Origin: Hyphomicrobiales bacterium
Lineage (GTDB): Bacteria > Pseudomonadota > Alphaproteobacteria > Rhizobiales > Rhizobiaceae
Reading direction: 5' to 3'
Length of the DNA: 49,944 nucleotides
NCBI GenBank assembly: GCA_900471525.1
Contig: UCEZ01000057.1
Coordinates: forward strand, 1 to 49,944
Shown piece by piece: positions 41,500-49,234 of the stretch. The notes under the pieces were generated by a model. It worked only from the letters and a program-made list of their open reading frames with translations, had not been told where the DNA came from and searched no databases. Within the stretch, counting starts at the first letter, position 1; each line of letters starts with the position of its first letter. The position numbers were made by a program, and so were the translations under genes.

Positions 41500-44139
41500 A
41501 TGGCAGATCAATCGACGATCACCAAGGCATCGACCGGGACGCGGACGGGCTTGTTCACCTGGAACCTTGAACAACGCAACAACCAATATGTGACGCCCCG
41601 TGATTTCGGGGCGACCGGAGCCGGCACGGCAGACGATGGCGACCGCATCCGAGATGCGATCGACGTCGCCAATGACCTTGGCATCAATCTCGTTATGGTG
41701 GATGGAAAGTTCAGGTCCTTTGATCCGATCGTTCTCGAGAAGCCCGTTTCGTTTTTCGGACGAAGCCACTCGGATCGGCTCCGCATCGATACCGACAACA
41801 CGAAACCCGGATTGCATATCGCAAAAACGAGCAATGTTTTCCTGCGCAATTTTGATCTGCAGGTGCACACCACAAGCGGAATTATCAACGGTTCGGGGCA
41901 CAACGGCACATGCGTGACGACCTGCGACTGGTTCGTTCCTCCAACTGAACCGGAGCCCGTTCCGGTCACCAATATCGTCATCGACAGCATGCGTCTTTCG
42001 CGAACGACGGGATCCAAATCCGGACATGCCATTGCCTGCATGTCGCGCACGCGCGGCGTGCGGATCGTCAACTGCGATTTCCGGGGCACCGACGACGGTT
42101 ATCACGGCGACGCCGTCCTGTGCCATTGGGGGGCGTGGTCAAACGGGGTCAGTACATACGCTGTCAATTTTGATAATTTGACAGGCGCCTTTACCGAAGG
42201 CCGCGTCGTGGTGGGCCTGATTAGCGGAGCCACCGGCTTTCTGGTCAAAGTGCTCGGAACCGGGACGACCGGCACGTTGTATATAAACGCTTTGGTCGGC
42301 ACTTTTCAGGACAATGAGACGATTGTCGACGGCGTTGGCGGCTCTGCCGTCGCAAACGGTGTGGCATATGAAGACCAGATGCAGTCCAGGTTCGAACCGG
42401 GCCGCTATTCGTATCATCCCAATGACATCAAGATACTCAATTGCCGGGCGACCAAAACCGGCCGCATCCTCGCGGCTTCGTCATCCTACAATATCCAGGT
42501 GGATGGTTTCACGATCACCGACCCGGTTCAGCTTATCGATCTGCCGGTCGGCGACGAAGCCGATACGTTCGCCAGTGTCGAGGATGCCGGGCAGACCTAC
42601 AGCCTGTATTCGTTCACCAACATTCACGTGCGTGAATCCCTCGGCTCCGGTGCCAATGGCATCACGGTTCTCGATCTCTCGGGCTATTCGACATCCAAGC
42701 AGACCGCGGCCGATCTGGCAGGATATGCCGGTTCGGGATATGCCGGAATGCCCTTCAATGCTGTCCAGCCGCGCAACAGGCAAGTCAATTTCCGGGATGT
42801 TCACTATGGCAAGATCACCTGGAAGGCCGGTCCCAAAAATCCCGCTGGTTCTCCGGCTTACGAACGGCAGATATGGGTGCGGAACGTTATCGGCAACGTC
42901 ACGTTCGAGGATATCGACGCCGATGGACTGGATGGCGTCTTGTCCCTGACGCTCGCCAATAGCCGGGGGCAATTCAAGTTCGATCGCTGTGACCTGTATG
43001 GCGGCGTTGTCCTGACGGAAGCGGACGGCGTATATTTTACCAATTGCAAGACGGTGCAGCCGAACCAGGACAAACAGAACGTTTTTGTCCGCAGCAAGAT
43101 GACGACGGCGACCACGGATGCTACGGGCTTCGTGGCAAACGCTACCTCCATCACGCTATCATCGCCTTCGGCCCTCGGCTATCCCATCGGCACGCCGGTC
43201 AAATATGTCGGCGGCGTTGTCTATACGACAAAATGGGTGGAGGACGGAGACACGGTTGTTCACGTCTCGACCATTTCAGGGGGCGCCGCGGGTGCGACAA
43301 CGGTGATTTTCGATCAAAGCGCGCGCAATATCGAACTCAACAATCACAAATTGATCAATGGACTGAACGGAATTTATGCGACAGGCCCGGGCGTGGTGCG
43401 TTTCAGCGGCGGCACGATTACGCAGGTGCAGGAATATGGTGTTGTTGCCGAAAACGAAGCAACGATTCAGCTGGACGGTACAGACATGCGTGACAATGGT
43501 CATGCGCGAGTTCCAGGCGGGCCAGCGATCACGACGGCAAATCTTCTCGCCAAGGCCGACGGGGCAGTTTTCGCCCGCCGAATGCGCTTTGGTGATAGCA
43601 ATCTGATCAGCCACAATTTCCAGGCCCAGACGGGATGGAGAGGCGGTTCTGTTGTCGATAGCGTGTTTGAGGACACGCCCATCGGCAGCCATGTCAATGT
43701 TGCGGCCAATACGCTCAACGGTATGGAATGGCGCAACAACCGGCTTCAACAGGGGAATATGTTGCCCCAGCTGGCTTGGACACCCCAACTTCGCATCAAT
43801 GGCGCCGCTATCACCGCGCAATCCTCGACCGGCACTTATGAGGTCAATGGAAACGAAGTCACGCTCTGGTTCGAGATCACGGCGACCACCCTTGGAAGTG
43901 GTGTCGGCAATGTCGCCATTTACGGCAACCCGCTTCCCGTGGCGGGGCAGGCCGGCAACGGTGAGATCTACATCAGCGGTGGAGCATCGCTGAATACCGC
44001 GCCGTTCTGCCGGATAAATCCGGGGTCGGCGATCATCACCCTGTCACGGCACGGGAGCACGAGCTACGTCCAGTTGACAGAAGCCAATCTGGCAAACAGT
44101 GCCGTGATCAAGGGCCACCTGACCTATCGGCTGGCTTAA
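41500..44139 (+). CDS. Tailspike-like beta-helix protein (pectate lyase 3-type)
   Basis: 879 residues. After a short head region comes RDFGATGAGTADDGDRIRDA, the start of pectate-lyase/tailspike beta-helices, then many strand repeats (VTNIVIDSMRLSRTTG, NIQVDGFTITDPVQ, IELNNHKLINGLNGIY). The C-terminal 90 residues (GTYEVNGNEVTLWFEITATT ... VIKGHLTYRLA) look like a trimerisation/fibre-tip sandwich of phage tail proteins. It could bind or cut a surface polysaccharide. It sits between head genes, an unusual place, and no tail-tip genes accompany it. Confidence 0.72.
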   Translation: MADQSTITKASTGTRTGLFTWNLEQRNNQYVTPRDFGATGAGTADDGDRIRDAIDVANDLGINLVMVDGKFRSFDPIVLEKPVSFFGRSHSDRLRIDTDNTKPGLHIAKTSNVFLRNFDLQVHTTSGIINGSGHNGTCVTTCDWFVPPTEPEPVPVTNIVIDSMRLSRTTGSKSGHAIACMSRTRGVRIVNCDFRGTDDGYHGDAVLCHWGAWSNGVSTYAVNFDNLTGAFTEGRVVVGLISGATGFLVKVLGTGTTGTLYINALVGTFQDNETIVDGVGGSAVANGVAYEDQMQSRFEPGRYSYHPNDIKILNCRATKTGRILAASSSYNIQVDGFTITDPVQLIDLPVGDEADTFASVEDAGQTYSLYSFTNIHVRESLGSGANGITVLDLSGYSTSKQTAADLAGYAGSGYAGMPFNAVQPRNRQVNFRDVHYGKITWKAGPKNPAGSPAYERQIWVRNVIGNVTFEDIDADGLDGVLSLTLANSRGQFKFDRCDLYGGVVLTEADGVYFTNCKTVQPNQDKQNVFVRSKMTTATTDATGFVANATSITLSSPSALGYPIGTPVKYVGGVVYTTKWVEDGDTVVHVSTISGGAAGATTVIFDQSARNIELNNHKLINGLNGIYATGPGVVRFSGGTITQVQEYGVVAENEATIQLDGTDMRDNGHARVPGGPAITTANLLAKADGAVFARRMRFGDSNLISHNFQAQTGWRGGSVVDSVFEDTPIGSHVNVAANTLNGMEWRNNRLQQGNMLPQLAWTPQLRINGAAITAQSSTGTYEVNGNEVTLWFEITATTLGSGVGNVAIYGNPLPVAGQAGNGEIYISGGASLNTAPFCRINPGSAIITLSRHGSTSYVQLTEANLANSAVIKGHLTYRLA

Positions 44140-44230
44140 CGCACGGCCGATACTCGTTAGACGGAACAGACGAAAAGCTGCGGCGGTATTCTGCCGCCCG
44201 GCTTGCAATGCCCAACATCGGAGTAACTCC

Positions 44231-44785
44231 ATGACGACCGACAGCCTGCCTGTCTGGCGAACGAAGAAGTTTGCCAATCTGACACTTTCCGGGGTGACCG
44301 GTGAGGGGCGGTTTTCCGGCTATGCCAGCATCTTCGGCGAGGTCGATCTCGGCAAGGATGCGATCGAGCCGGGAGCATTTCAGCAATCACTGGCGCGGCG
44401 CGGCGCCTCCGGTGTGCGCATGTTGTTCCAGCATGATCCGGGCGAGCCGCTCGGCGCCTGGAAGGCGATCCGCGAGGACGCGCGCGGACTCTATGTCGAG
44501 GGGCTTTTGTCGCCCGGTGTGGCACGCGCCCAGGAAGTGCACCAGCTGATGAAGGCGGGTGCGCTCGACGGGCTGTCGATCGGCTTCCAGACCGTCAAGG
44601 CGAAGACCGACAGGGGCGGCGTGCGCCGCATCCTCGAAGCCGATCTCTGGGAAATCTCGATCGTGACCTTTCCGATGCTGCCATCGGCCAGGGTCTCGAA
44701 CGTCAAGAATGCGCGGTTCTTCCGCGACAAGGAAACGGAGCTCGTGCGCACCATGCGGCGGGCGGCCAGGATGATGAAGCTCTGA
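44231..44785 (+). CDS. HK97-family prohead protease
   Basis: 184 residues. Catalytic His in RMLFQHDPGEPLGAW and Ser in GALDGLSIGFQTVKAK, with the usual EADLWEISIVTFPMLP. It cleaves the scaffold/delta domain of the capsid protein during head maturation. GGAG precedes the start. Confidence 0.94.
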   Translation: MTTDSLPVWRTKKFANLTLSGVTGEGRFSGYASIFGEVDLGKDAIEPGAFQQSLARRGASGVRMLFQHDPGEPLGAWKAIREDARGLYVEGLLSPGVARAQEVHQLMKAGALDGLSIGFQTVKAKTDRGGVRRILEADLWEISIVTFPMLPSARVSNVKNARFFRDKETELVRTMRRAARMMKL

Positions 44786-44800
44786 AACAAGGACAATGCG

Positions 44801-46069
44801 ATGACAGAGACGAGCAGTGTTGTGCCCGAGACCAAGGTAGCGCCCGAAATCAAGACGGCGCCGGAGACGATGACAGCCGCCTTCGAGGATTTCATGGGCG
44901 CCTTCGAGGCGTTCAAGGAGACCAACGACCGGCGGCTGGGGGAGCTTGAAAGCAAGCTGACGGCCGACGTCGTCACTCGCGAAAAGATGGACCGCATCTC
45001 GCGTACCATGGACGAGCAGAAACGGCTGATCGACCAGATGGCGCTGAAGAAGGCGCGGCCGGCGCTGGGGCGCAGCGGCGAAACGAGCCTTGAAGCGATG
45101 GAGCACAAGGCGGCATTCGAAGGCTATATCCGCCGGGGCGACGAACAGGCGCTGCGCGAACTGGAGGCCAAGGCGTTTTCCATCGGCTCTTCCAGCGACG
45201 GCGGCTACCTGGTGCCGAACGAGACGGACACGGAGATCGGCCGCCGGCTTTCGGTGGTGTCGCCGATCCGCGCGATGGCGACCGTGCGCCAGGTCTCGGG
45301 CGCCGTGCTGAAGAAGCCGTTTGCGCTCGCCGGCATGGCGACCGGTTGGGTAGCGGAAACGGCGGCCCGGCCGCAGACGACGACGCCGCAGCTGGCCGAG
45401 CTGTCCTTCCCGACGATGGAACTCTACGCCATGCCGGCGGCAACAGCGGCACTGCTCGACGACGCCGCGGTTGACATCGAGAACTGGATTGCCTCGGAGG
45501 TCGATATCGCTTTCGGCGAGCAGGAAGGCACGGCCTTCGTGTCCGGCGACGGCACCAACAAGCCGAAGGGGTTCCTGAGCTACACCAATGTCGCCGACAG
45601 CGGCTGGAGCTGGGGCAATATCGGCTATGTCGCAACGGGCGCTGCCGGCGCCTTCAAGGCGAGCGGGCCGTCCGACACGCTGATCGACACGATCTACGCG
45701 CTGAAGGCCGGGCACCGGCAGAACGCATCCTTCGTGATGAACCGCAAGACTCAAGCCGAAATCCGCAAGTTCAAGGATGCCGACGGCAATTATCTCTGGC
45801 GTCCGCCGGCAGTCGCCGGTCAACAGGCCTCGCTGATGGGCTTCCCGATTGCCGAAGCCGAGGACATGCCGGATATCGGCGCGAACAGCACGTCGATCGC
45901 GTTTGGCAACTTTGCCGCCGGTTATCTCGTGGTCGATCGCACCGGTGTGCGGGTGCTGCGCGATCCCTATTCGGCCAAACCTTACGTGCTGTTCTACACG
46001 ACCAAGCGGGTCGGCGGCGGGGTGCAGAATTTCGAGGCTATCAAGCTGGTCAAATTCGCGGCATCTTGA
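44801..46069 (+). CDS. Major capsid protein, HK97 fold
   Basis: 422 residues. The N-terminal ~100 residues are a charged coiled coil (FKETNDRRLGELESKL) that acts as the delta/scaffold domain and is cut by the protease. The HK97 body includes GGYLVPNETDTEIGRRLSVV, FVSGDGTNKPKGFLSYTNV and a C-terminal YVLFYTTKRVGGGVQNFEA. AAGGACAA lies before the ATG. Confidence 0.95.
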   Translation: MTETSSVVPETKVAPEIKTAPETMTAAFEDFMGAFEAFKETNDRRLGELESKLTADVVTREKMDRISRTMDEQKRLIDQMALKKARPALGRSGETSLEAMEHKAAFEGYIRRGDEQALRELEAKAFSIGSSSDGGYLVPNETDTEIGRRLSVVSPIRAMATVRQVSGAVLKKPFALAGMATGWVAETAARPQTTTPQLAELSFPTMELYAMPAATAALLDDAAVDIENWIASEVDIAFGEQEGTAFVSGDGTNKPKGFLSYTNVADSGWSWGNIGYVATGAAGAFKASGPSDTLIDTIYALKAGHRQNASFVMNRKTQAEIRKFKDADGNYLWRPPAVAGQQASLMGFPIAEAEDMPDIGANSTSIAFGNFAAGYLVVDRTGVRVLRDPYSAKPYVLFYTTKRVGGGVQNFEAIKLVKFAAS

Positions 46070-46205
46070 AAAAGCGTAAGGCAGCCCTTTCTCAAGGGCA
46101 GCGACCATTCGCGCCGGCGGTCTTCCCTGCCGCATGGCGCGAGGACGGACGCGGCTCCCCTCCCGCCGCGTCCGTCCATCCTCCCGCCATTCGACGGAGA
46201 TTTCC

Positions 46206-46775
46206 ATGACCATGACCGAACTGACGCCGCCCGTCGGCGAGCCGCTGACGCTTGCCGAGACGAAGGCGCATCTGCGGGTTGACGGCAGCAACGAGGACGA
46301 TCTGATCGCATCGCTGATCCGGATCGTGCGCGAGCATATCGAGTGGGAAACGGGATTGGCGCTTTTAAGCCGGACGTTCCGGCTCTATCTCGACGACTGG
46401 CCGGGGTCCCGCGTGATTCAGATTGCGAGAGGGCCGGTGCAAGCGATTGAGGCAGTTACGGTTTATGATGCTGGCGGCGCGCCGCAAGACATCGACGTCT
46501 CCGGTTTTCTGCTTGACGGACAGGCGCGCCCGGCGCGGCTGATCCTTCCCCGGCAACCGGAACCGGGACAGGCGCTCAACGGCATCGAGATCGATTTTTC
46601 GGCCGGCTTCGGGGCGACCGGTGCCGATGTGCCGGACACGCTGAAACGGGCGATGCTGCTGCATGCGGCGCTGCTCTACGAGTTCCGCGGCGCGGTGCAG
46701 CCGGACAATCAGCCGGCGGCGGTGCCTGCCGGATACGACCGGCTGATCGCACCGTTTCGCCGGCGGGGGCTTTGA
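46206..46775 (+). CDS. Head-tail connector protein (gp6-like)
   Basis: 189 residues from ATG 46206 (GGAGATTTCC upstream). The helical N-terminus PLTLAETKAHLRVDGSNEDD, then LIASLIRIVREHIEWETGLA is the phage gp6/DUF-type connector; the C-terminus ends with LLHAALLYEFRGAVQP. It joins the portal to the tail. Confidence 0.9.
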   Translation: MTMTELTPPVGEPLTLAETKAHLRVDGSNEDDLIASLIRIVREHIEWETGLALLSRTFRLYLDDWPGSRVIQIARGPVQAIEAVTVYDAGGAPQDIDVSGFLLDGQARPARLILPRQPEPGQALNGIEIDFSAGFGATGADVPDTLKRAMLLHAALLYEFRGAVQPDNQPAAVPAGYDRLIAPFRRRGL

Positions 46776-46777
46776 CC

Positions 46778-47113
46778 ATGGGCGCGGCCATTCTCGATCC
46801 GGGCCAGATGTCGGCGCGGCTGGATCTGGAGATGCGCGACGATGCGAGCGACGGCCAGGGCGGTATCGTGCCGGGTTTTGTAGCCGTCGCATCGCTCTGG
46901 GCGCGGATCGAGCCAGTGTCCATGGGCGAAGAGGAGCGGGCGGATGAAGACGTGTTCGCCGTGACGCACCGCATCTGGGTTCGGTTTCGCGACGATATCA
47001 GGGCGGGCATGCGGTTTCGTAAAGGCGGCCGGGTTTTTACCGTGCGGGCTTTCTACGATCCGGACGAAACGAGGAGATATCTGGTTTGCCGCTGCCTGGA
47101 GGAGGGACAATGA
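46778..47113 (+). CDS. Head closure / head-tail adaptor protein
   Basis: 111 residues. The SPP1 gp16-type adaptor is indicated by WARIEPVSMGEEERADEDVF, ATHRI-like TVTHRIWVRFRDD and VRAFYDPDETRRYLVCRC. Two bases separate it from the connector stop; its own stop overlaps the DUF3168 start (ATGA). Confidence 0.88.
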   Translation: MGAAILDPGQMSARLDLEMRDDASDGQGGIVPGFVAVASLWARIEPVSMGEEERADEDVFAVTHRIWVRFRDDIRAGMRFRKGGRVFTVRAFYDPDETRRYLVCRCLEEGQ

Positions 47114-47508
47114 GCGCCGCTCGCGCCTTGCAGAAGGCGATCTACGAGACGCTGTCAGGCGATCTGGCGTTAACGGCGATGATCGGCATCGACGGGGTTC
47201 ACGACCATTTGCAAACCCGGTCGCACCGGCCCTGTGTCTCCATCGCCGGCCTTGAAAGCCTCGATGCTTCGACGGCAAGCGAGGCGGGTGAGGAGCATCT
47301 GCTTACGCTGGAGGTGCACGCCGGTGAAGGCGGCAACCGGGCGGCGCAGGAGATTTCGGCGCGCGTGCGGATTTTGCTCGACAATGCCGATCTCGAACTC
47401 GATGGCTTTGCGCTGGTCAGCCTGTTTCACCGGCGCACCCGCATCGGCAGGGACGCCAAAGCCAGGGGGCATGTTGCGGAGATGGTATTTCGGGCGGTGA
47501 CGGAGTGA
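47110..47508 (+). CDS. DUF3168 tail-completion protein
   Basis: 132 residues from ATG 47110. Typical strand-rich DUF3168: LQKAIYETLSGDLALTAMIG, VHDHLQTRSHRPCVSIAGL and LTLEVHAGEGGNRAAQEISA. It caps the tail tube at the head side. Followed by a terminator hairpin. Confidence 0.9.
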   Translation: MSAARALQKAIYETLSGDLALTAMIGIDGVHDHLQTRSHRPCVSIAGLESLDASTASEAGEEHLLTLEVHAGEGGNRAAQEISARVRILLDNADLELDGFALVSLFHRRTRIGRDAKARGHVAEMVFRAVTE

Positions 47509-47538
47509 AGATCCGCTTCTTTGAGCAGTGATTTTACC

Positions 47539-47562
47539 GGCGCCCCTTGCGGGCGCCTTTTT
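47539..47562 (+). terminator. Intrinsic terminator inside the cluster
   Basis: GGCGCCC-CTTGC-GGGCGCC (47539-47557) followed by five T. It sits between DUF3168 and the tail-tube gene and would reduce read-through from head to tail genes. Confidence 0.75.
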
Positions 47563-47582
47563 CATTTCAGGAAGGACAAAAC

Positions 47583-47990
47583 ATGGTGGCGCAGAAGGGC
47601 AGGGATCTTCTTTTGAAGATCGACAATGGCGGCTCTTACGTGACGGTGGCAGGGCTTCGCTCCAAGCGGCTGGCGTTCAATGCCGAGGCGGTGGATGCAA
47701 CCGACGCGGAATCGGCGGGTCGGTGGCGGGAATTGCTGGGTGGGGCGGGGGTGCAGCGGGCATCCGTTTCGGGTGCAGGCATCTTTAAGGACCAGAGTTC
47801 AGATGCGCTGGTGCGTTCGGCCTTCTTCAATGGATCGATCCTCAACTGGCAGATCGTCATTCCCGATTTCGGCACGCTGACCGGCCTCTTCCAGGTGACG
47901 GCGCTGGAATATTCCGGCCAGTACAATGGCGAGATTCTGTTCGAGACCGCGCTGGAATCGGCCGGCGTCCTGACCTTCGCGGCGTTGTGA
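47583..47990 (+). CDS. Phage major tail (tube) protein, TP901-1 family
   Basis: 135 residues from ATG 47583. TP901-1-like motifs VAQKGRDLLLKIDNGGSYVT, LGGAGVQRASVSGAGIFKD and FQVTALEYSGQYNGEILFET. Forms the tail tube. AAGGAC lies upstream. Coupled to the next gene by a TGATG junction. Confidence 0.92.
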   Translation: MVAQKGRDLLLKIDNGGSYVTVAGLRSKRLAFNAEAVDATDAESAGRWRELLGGAGVQRASVSGAGIFKDQSSDALVRSAFFNGSILNWQIVIPDFGTLTGLFQVTALEYSGQYNGEILFETALESAGVLTFAAL

Positions 47991-48349
47991 TGACGGTGCG
48001 GCACAATGTGGCTACGGGCCGGGCAAACCGGCATCGCGGCGAGGTGGAGGCCATGATCGGCGGAGAGCGGCGAATTCTCTGCCTGACTCTGGGAAGCCTT
48101 GCCGAGCTGGAGACGGCCTTTGCGGCCGACAATCTCGTGGAACTCGCCGCGCGTTTTTCTGCCGGCCGACTGAAGGCTGAGGACATGATCCGTATCCTCA
48201 GCGCCGGTTTGCGCGGCGGCGGCAATCTGGTGTCCGACGAAGATGTCGCCGTGATGAGCGTCGAGGGCGGTATCGCTGGCCTGGCGCGGCTCACCGGTGA
48301 ATTGCTCGCGGCGACCTTCGGGGTTGCGGAGGAGCCGGCAAACCCTTGA
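47990..48349 (+). CDS. Gene transfer agent family protein (GTA_gp10-like)
   Basis: 119 residues. Includes the conserved LTLGSLAELETAFAADNLVE, ARFSAGRLKAEDMIRIL and IAGLARLTGELLAATFG. This family is largely confined to GTA-type clusters and belongs to the tail chaperone region. The stop overlaps the start of the following gene. Confidence 0.9.
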   Translation: MTVRHNVATGRANRHRGEVEAMIGGERRILCLTLGSLAELETAFAADNLVELAARFSAGRLKAEDMIRILSAGLRGGGNLVSDEDVAVMSVEGGIAGLARLTGELLAATFGVAEEPANP

Positions 48350-48561
48350 AAGCCGCAGCGGGCGACAAGGCCAGTCTGCCGCCTCCGTTTCCGTGGGACG
48401 TGGCGATTCATGCCGGGCTTTGCCTGCTGCGGCTTCCAGCGAAGGATTTCTGGGCGATGACACCGCGCGAGATGCAGGCGGCGCTTGGTGGATTGCGGCC
48501 ACGGGTGACAGTTCCGGATCGCTCGGGTTTGGAGATGCTGATGGGGGCGTTTCCGGATTGA
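48346..48561 (+). CDS. rcc01693-family tail assembly chaperone
   Basis: 71 residues starting at TTG 48346, within the upstream stop (TTGA). Hallmarks: PFPWDVAIHAGLCLLRLPAK and FWAMTPREMQAALGG. It chaperones the tape measure during tail assembly. Confidence 0.85.
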   Translation: MKAAAGDKASLPPPFPWDVAIHAGLCLLRLPAKDFWAMTPREMQAALGGLRPRVTVPDRSGLEMLMGAFPD

Positions 48562-48592
48562 GAGCGTCACTAATGGATTTCAGGAGACGACG

Positions 48593-49174
48593 ATGGAACC
48601 GGATGAGACAGGGTTTTCGGCGGCGGCGGACGATGCGGCTGCCTTGAAGGACGTGCTCGACGATCTGGAGCGGCGGTCGCGCTCCTTCGGCTCTGCTTTG
48701 ACCGGGGCGCTGGCTTCGGCGACGCGTGGCGGCAAGGGACTGGAGGATGTGTTGCGCAGTGCCGGACTGCGGCTGACGGAGATCGCGCTTTCGGCGGGAT
48801 TGAAGCCGCTGGAGGGACTGTTCGGCTCGGCAATCTCGGGGCTGGCCGGCAGCCTTGGTGGAGCGACGGCATTTGCCGATGGCGGGATGCCGGGCAGGGT
48901 GACGCCCTTTGCCGCTGGCGGTGTCGTTTCGACGCCCACCTATTTTCCGATGGACGGGCAGACCGGCCTGATGGGCGAAGCGGGTTCGGAGGCGATATTG
49001 CCTCTGAAGCGCGGTGCTGACGGGGCGCTGGGCGTTGCCTCTTCCGGCGGTGGGGCGGCGACGAACGTCGTCTTTAACGTGACGGCGCAGGATGCGCAGA
49101 GTTTTCGAAAATCCGAAGGACAGATTGCGGCGATGCTGACGCGGACGGTGGGGCGCGGGCGGCGGGGGCTTTGA
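48593..49174 (+). CDS. Short GTA-type tail tape measure protein
   Basis: 193 residues, close to the short RcGTA gp11 length (about 219). A coiled N-terminus (LKDVLDDLERRSRSFGSALT) is followed by glycine-rich TAFADGGMPGRVTPFAAGG and MGEAGSEAILPLKRGADGA, the standard C-terminal pattern of lambda-type tape measures. It is the last core gene seen. Confidence 0.9.
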   Translation: MEPDETGFSAAADDAAALKDVLDDLERRSRSFGSALTGALASATRGGKGLEDVLRSAGLRLTEIALSAGLKPLEGLFGSAISGLAGSLGGATAFADGGMPGRVTPFAAGGVVSTPTYFPMDGQTGLMGEAGSEAILPLKRGADGALGVASSGGGAATNVVFNVTAQDAQSFRKSEGQIAAMLTRTVGRGRRGL

Positions 49175-49234
49175 GTCCATTGCCCGTTACCCTGAGATCT
49201 TCTGGCAGGGGCCCCCCCCGCCTTTCCGCGGCGT

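Larger units (their letters stand above)
34466..49174 (+). mobile_element. GTA-like (RcGTA-type) head-tail gene cluster, remodelled
   Basis: Core genes occur in RcGTA order: small-terminase-like, large terminase, portal, DUF6107, prohead protease, major capsid, connector, head closure, DUF3168, TP901-1 tail tube, GTA_gp10-type, rcc01693-type and a short tape measure. No integrase, lysogeny or replication gene is present, as in gene transfer agents. Extra genes are inserted at four places (36.6-39.1, 40.3-40.8, 41.5-44.1, after 49.2 kb) and the terminase is frameshifted. The tail-tip genes expected after the tape measure (DUF2460, DUF2163, NlpC/P60, host-specificity hub) are not in the window. 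Confidence 0.75.

Noticed and set aside
44387..46291. A 634-codon minus-strand frame over capsid and protease genes
   Set aside because: Shadow of high-GC coding sequence; the plus strand encodes the capsid.
47636..49180. A 514-codon minus-strand frame over the tail genes
   Set aside because: No domain, and overlaps five well-supported GTA genes.
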